Positions 61,113-64,000 of a DNA stretch of 64,000 nucleotides are shown here, in pieces. Source of the stretch: Granulicatella elegans (lineage in GTDB: Bacteria; Bacillota; Bacilli; Lactobacillales; Aerococcaceae); NCBI RefSeq assembly GCF_020735385.1, contig NZ_CP085953.1, positions 248,001 through 312,000 of the forward strand, given 5' to 3'. The position numbers and the translations under genes are program-made. Position 1 is the first letter of the stretch; the number at the start of each line of letters is the position of its first letter. Under the pieces are notes generated by a model. That model was given only the letters and a program-made list of their open reading frames with translations. It was not told the origin of the DNA and searched no databases.

Positions 61113-62966
61113 TTATTCATTCATCTTAATCTGAGTAATAGACTCTAGTAAATATTTTGCTAACTCTTCACCACCTTGATTATTCGGATGTATCTTATCT
61201 TCATAAAACCATTCTGCATGATTTTTCGCTAATTCATACCAATCAATGATGTGTACATTTGCGTGACGAGTTTTCGCTTCATGCAATTGCTGATTCACTT
61301 CATTATTCCATTTCACTGGAGCAAAAATTGTCACAAAGTATAACTCTCTATCTTCTCCAAGAATACGAATATATTCATCTAATTGTTTTTGAGAAAATGT
61401 ACCATTTGTTCCCAATAACGTTACTACTCTGTCAGACATTTTTCCTTTTGAAATTAAATCTTCTAAAGTTGCCGGACTAGAATATAATTGTCTGCCTATT
61501 TTCCCGTCAATCATCGCTTTAGGGAATAACTCTTGAACTTTATCTGCTGCTGCTAATAAAATCGAATCTCCTACAAAAGTAATCGGTTCTTGAGCAATTT
61601 GTTCTTTTAATTCGATTTCTTTATTCGGATCTACTGTTGTACTTTCTTCCTGTGTTGTTTGTTCAATGAGTTCTTGATTCCGTTTAATGACGTTCTCTAA
61701 CTGTTGCGCTACTAAATTCGTTTCCGTTGAAGATTGGAAAAATCCAACAAATGCTAACCCTATTAAAATAACATAAGTAAATGAAAAGGCCATCCCCATC
61801 ATTTTCTTAACCGGCGGTAATTCCTTTACAGAAAAATGATGAATGCTCATCAAACTAAAGGTTTGTCCAAAAGGAACCATCCATTTTTTCGTTTCAAACA
61901 CTTTATAAGTAATTTCTGCTAATAAAATAATCCAAAGCATTTGAACACCTACAGATACAATGCTAGACTCTTCTCCAATTTGGAAATACGGTGCAAACAT
62001 ATGCACTGGATAAAACCATAAATAATAAGAAAAAGTTCTTCTTCCCAAAATTGTAAATCCTCTAAAACGTAAGAAGTAATTTAACACAGAATTTTCATGT
62101 AATATACTCCATAAAAATACAATAGAAATTACAGAGAATAATTGCATTCCATATAAATATGTTTCATCTTGCACACCATTAAAGCTTAATATCATCCAAA
62201 TCATTATTAGAAAACTACCAATACCCATTAACTGAGTCAGTAATGCTGTAGATTTATTTTTTGGCAATGCTAACGATAATTGCCCTTCAGTAAGATAACT
62301 TAAGAATCCCCCTAATAAAAACGAGAAAATTCTTGTTGAAATTGCATAATAGATATACGAAGGATCCTTTTGTATCACATACATGACAGTCATGAAAATT
62401 GCTGAAAGGACACTTAGAATCAATAGCACTAAACTTTCTTGCATTCGTAATAAGTTTAATCGATTGAGTAACTTTCTAATTCCAACAGCAATTAACATTA
62501 ATTGTAAATAAAGAGATACATACCATAAATGAACAAACGGACTTGGGTTAATTGATTGCACAAAATAAGATTGTTGATTAATAATTTGATAATAATTATT
62601 GAAAAATACTAACGACGATAAAGACATCATCCGAATATTTTTTAATTGTTCCGGTAATGCAATAAATAAGAACGAGACTGTCCCAATAATCATAAACAAC
62701 ATGGGAAGCCATAATCGAGCTAACTTTGAAGACAACTGCCATTCAACTGGCTTTTTATGAAATAAATGCTTGTTATCACGAAATGCTAAATAACCACCTA
62801 TCGCAAAAAATGCATTTACCGCAAAAAAACCACCTGGTAAATAATTTTGAAAATAATAATATCCTATAATTGCAAGAATCATCATCCCTTTAAAGCCATC
62901 AATGGCTGCTACACGTTTATATTTAGGATTTTTGTGAGATTCTTGTATCGTATTTTGTTGAGCCAC
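61113..62966 (-). CDS. OatA-like membrane acyltransferase with SGNH domain
   Basis: This 617-residue protein has an N-terminal acyltransferase-3 domain of about ten membrane helices (RVAAIDGFKGMMILAIIGYY; NAFFAIGGYLAF) and an extracellular SGNH esterase-type domain from about residue 450. The catalytic Ser is in FVGDSILLAA and the Asp/His in DKIHPNNQGG. Members O-acetylate peptidoglycan MurNAc (OatA) or wall polymers, giving lysozyme resistance. The start is a GTG with AAGGATGG upstream. A good promoter lies at 63003-63031. The exact acetyl acceptor is unproven. Confidence 0.9.
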   Translation of the reverse strand: MAQQNTIQESHKNPKYKRVAAIDGFKGMMILAIIGYYYFQNYLPGGFFAVNAFFAIGGYLAFRDNKHLFHKKPVEWQLSSKLARLWLPMLFMIIGTVSFLFIALPEQLKNIRMMSLSSLVFFNNYYQIINQQSYFVQSINPSPFVHLWYVSLYLQLMLIAVGIRKLLNRLNLLRMQESLVLLILSVLSAIFMTVMYVIQKDPSYIYYAISTRIFSFLLGGFLSYLTEGQLSLALPKNKSTALLTQLMGIGSFLIMIWMILSFNGVQDETYLYGMQLFSVISIVFLWSILHENSVLNYFLRFRGFTILGRRTFSYYLWFYPVHMFAPYFQIGEESSIVSVGVQMLWIILLAEITYKVFETKKWMVPFGQTFSLMSIHHFSVKELPPVKKMMGMAFSFTYVILIGLAFVGFFQSSTETNLVAQQLENVIKRNQELIEQTTQEESTTVDPNKEIELKEQIAQEPITFVGDSILLAAADKVQELFPKAMIDGKIGRQLYSSPATLEDLISKGKMSDRVVTLLGTNGTFSQKQLDEYIRILGEDRELYFVTIFAPVKWNNEVNQQLHEAKTRHANVHIIDWYELAKNHAEWFYEDKIHPNNQGGEELAKYLLESITQIKMNE

Positions 62967-63002
62967 GTGAATTTTTCCATCCTTTAACTAGTATTCCTCT
63001 TC

Positions 63003-63031
63003 ATTATATTCTCTGGAAAATTTTCCGTCAA
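63003..63031 (-). promoter_or_regulatory. Promoter of the OatA-like gene
   Basis: TTGACG and a perfect TATAAT are 17 bp apart on the minus strand. Confidence 0.75.
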
Positions 63032-63061
63032 ACCTCTTTTGAAATATTTTTAAGGAATCAT

Positions 63062-63087
63062 AAAAAAAGCTGGAGATAATCTCCAGC
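63062..63087 (-). terminator. Terminator after yjdM
   Basis: GCTGGAGA / TCTCCAGC forms a perfect stem with a 3-nt loop followed by seven T on the minus strand. It overlaps the end region of yjdM. Confidence 0.85.
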
Positions 63088-63088
63088 C

Positions 63089-63433
63089 TCACTTAAACTC
63101 GTTAGATTTTTTAACGAATTCTGATTTTAATTTCATCGCACCAAAACCATCAATTTTACAATCAATATTATGATTGCCTTCTACGATACGGATATTTTTC
63201 ACACGAGTTCCTTGTTTAATATCTTTTGAAGCACCTTTAACTTTTAAGTCTTTAATGACTGTTACAGTATCTCCATTTTCTAAACGATTCCCATTCGCAT
63301 CAATGGCAACTACTCCATCTTCTTCAACTTCTTGTCCTGGTTCCCATTCATGAGCACATTCTGGACAAACTAATAATACACCATCTTCATATGTGTATTC
63401 TGAACTACATTTTGGACAATTTGGTAATGCCAT
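63089..63433 (-). CDS. yjdM: YjdM/PhnA zinc-ribbon family protein
   Basis: This 114-residue protein has an N-terminal zinc ribbon (CPKC and CPEC, residues 5-8 and 26-29) and a C-terminal SH3-like domain ([19 protein letters not shown]). It was named PhnA for a supposed link with phosphonates, but its function is not established. AAGGAG before ATG 63433 fixes the start; an upstream in-frame extension of seven codons contains the SD. It follows the U32 peptidase gene by 36 bp. Confidence 0.93.
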   Translation of the reverse strand: MALPNCPKCSSEYTYEDGVLLVCPECAHEWEPGQEVEEDGVVAIDANGNRLENGDTVTVIKDLKVKGASKDIKQGTRVKNIRIVEGNHNIDCKIDGFGAMKLKSEFVKKSNEFK

Positions 63434-63469
63434 AACCGTCTCCTTTTCTATCAAATATTTTTATTTATT

Positions 63470-64000
63470 TTACCTTCTTTTTCTTATCATGTCTAATGGT
63501 TTCACTGGTTCAGTTACTTTCATCTTGCAAATCATCATCGCATGAGGAGCCGCTTCGATTTCTTCACCATTTTCATCCCATAGAGTTGTTAACACTTCTT
63601 CATGATGACGCATTCCAGGACCATAAAACTCAATATGATCTCCAACTTTAAAGTTATTTCTTTGTTGAATCGTTGCAATTTGAGTTTCTGGATCATACGC
63701 TAACACTTGACCTACGAAGGCATATTGTGGAATTTGACGACGGGCACCAAATAATTGCTCTTCTTCTGTAGGGATTTGATAATAGAATCCAGTTGCTAAC
63801 TCACGTTGAGCTGCTTTCCATAATTCATCAATCCATTCTTGTTTACATACATAATTATCTGGATCGTCACAATAACTATCTACTGCAGCACGGTATACAT
63901 TCGCTACTGTTGAAACATAGTGAATAGACTTCATACGTCCTTCAATTTTCAAGCTATCTACTCCTGCTTCAATTAAATCAGGTAAATTATGAATCATGGA
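63470..64000 (-). CDS. U32 family peptidase, C-terminal part (runs off right edge)
   Basis: About 176 codons are visible. They contain the family motif GVDSLKIEGRMKSIHYV followed by VYRAAVDSY, then a C-terminal beta-barrel domain (AFVGQVLAYDPETQIA, NNFKVGDHIEF). U32 proteins of this length class include TrhP (YrrO), needed for tRNA U34 hydroxylation, so a role in tRNA modification rather than proteolysis is likely. The N-terminal half lies outside the window. Confidence 0.9.
   Translation of the reverse strand, partial: SMIHNLPDLIEAGVDSLKIEGRMKSIHYVSTVANVYRAAVDSYCDDPDNYVCKQEWIDELWKAAQRELATGFYYQIPTEEEQLFGARRQIPQYAFVGQVLAYDPETQIATIQQRNNFKVGDHIEFYGPGMRHHEEVLTTLWDENGEEIEAAPHAMMICKMKVTEPVKPLDMIRKRR

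Overview
The window is low-GC Gram-positive DNA of a fermentative Lactobacillales type. Evidence: MerR-type GlnR upstream of glnA, a CggR-headed glycolytic operon, a FemX/MurM-type peptidoglycan branching enzyme, an ECF thiamine transporter, DUF1129 and DUF951 genes, and an rrn operon without tRNAs in its spacers. The gene mix suggests a Granulicatella/Carnobacteriaceae-like organism, but this is inference and no database search was possible. Almost all chromosomal genes lie on the minus strand together with the rrn operon, so the window is probably shown against the direction of replication.

Layout. 1-3.9 kb: type II NADH dehydrogenase with a membrane extension, a polyprenyl diphosphate synthase, a Gx-transporter/EetB-like protein and the first codons of an exported protein, resembling a flavin-based extracellular electron transfer (EET) locus. 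4-7.3 kb: peptidoglycan branching enzyme and glnRA with two GlnR boxes. 7.3-8.3 kb: a metE-like (YxjG) remnant and thiT under a TPP riboswitch. 8.5-15 kb: accessory block with merR-merA, an ISL3-family transposase, a stranded fruK and a complete IS1182-family element with 39-bp perfect ends. 15-22.3 kb: cggR-gap-pgk-tpiA-gpmI-eno. 22.4-22.7 kb: tRNA-Arg(CCG) followed by short direct repeats. 22.9-25.4 kb: Mn-type ABC transporter with a palindromic DtxR/MntR-like operator. 25.5-30.4 kb: amino-sugar catabolism (nanE, PTS EIICB, RpiR regulator, nagB) and a frameshifted gpmA. 30.5-39 kb: a broken cell-wall-binding gene, NAD salvage (pncB-nadE), pgcA, a LysR regulator, an EIIC-like membrane protein and panE. 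39.1-44.8 kb: a decayed LysR gene, a streptococcus-like intergenic repeat, a 1317-residue LPXTG pullulanase and an IS30 remnant, probably a horizontally acquired block. 44.8-52.1 kb: O-methyltransferase, DUF2207, DUF1129, ychF, DUF951, parAB and a lipoprotein. 52.1-57.3 kb: rrn operon with tandem promoters. 57.3-64 kb: a pseudouridine synthase, an apbE-linked flavin reductase operon, an OatA-like acyltransferase, yjdM and a partial U32 peptidase.

The most interesting system is at 58.1-60.9 kb. An ApbE flavin transferase gene is followed by two FMN-reductase genes. The last encodes an FMN-reductase/PAS-like fusion with a C-terminal tail of two tandem 16-residue repeats, each carrying a motif (DATSGAS, DATSSAS) that looks like an ApbE flavinylation site. 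This suggests a soluble flavoenzyme with one or two extra, covalently tethered FMN groups. The EET-like locus at the left edge adds to a flavin and electron-transfer theme.

Other points of note: a TPP riboswitch whose Shine-Dalgarno (SD) sequestering and antisequestering helices can be read directly; three GAAA-N4-TTTC boxes at the nanE promoter; an IS1182 element with a start-codon-sequestering hairpin and terminators at both ends; and several decaying genes (metE-like, cell-wall-binding, LysR, gpmA).
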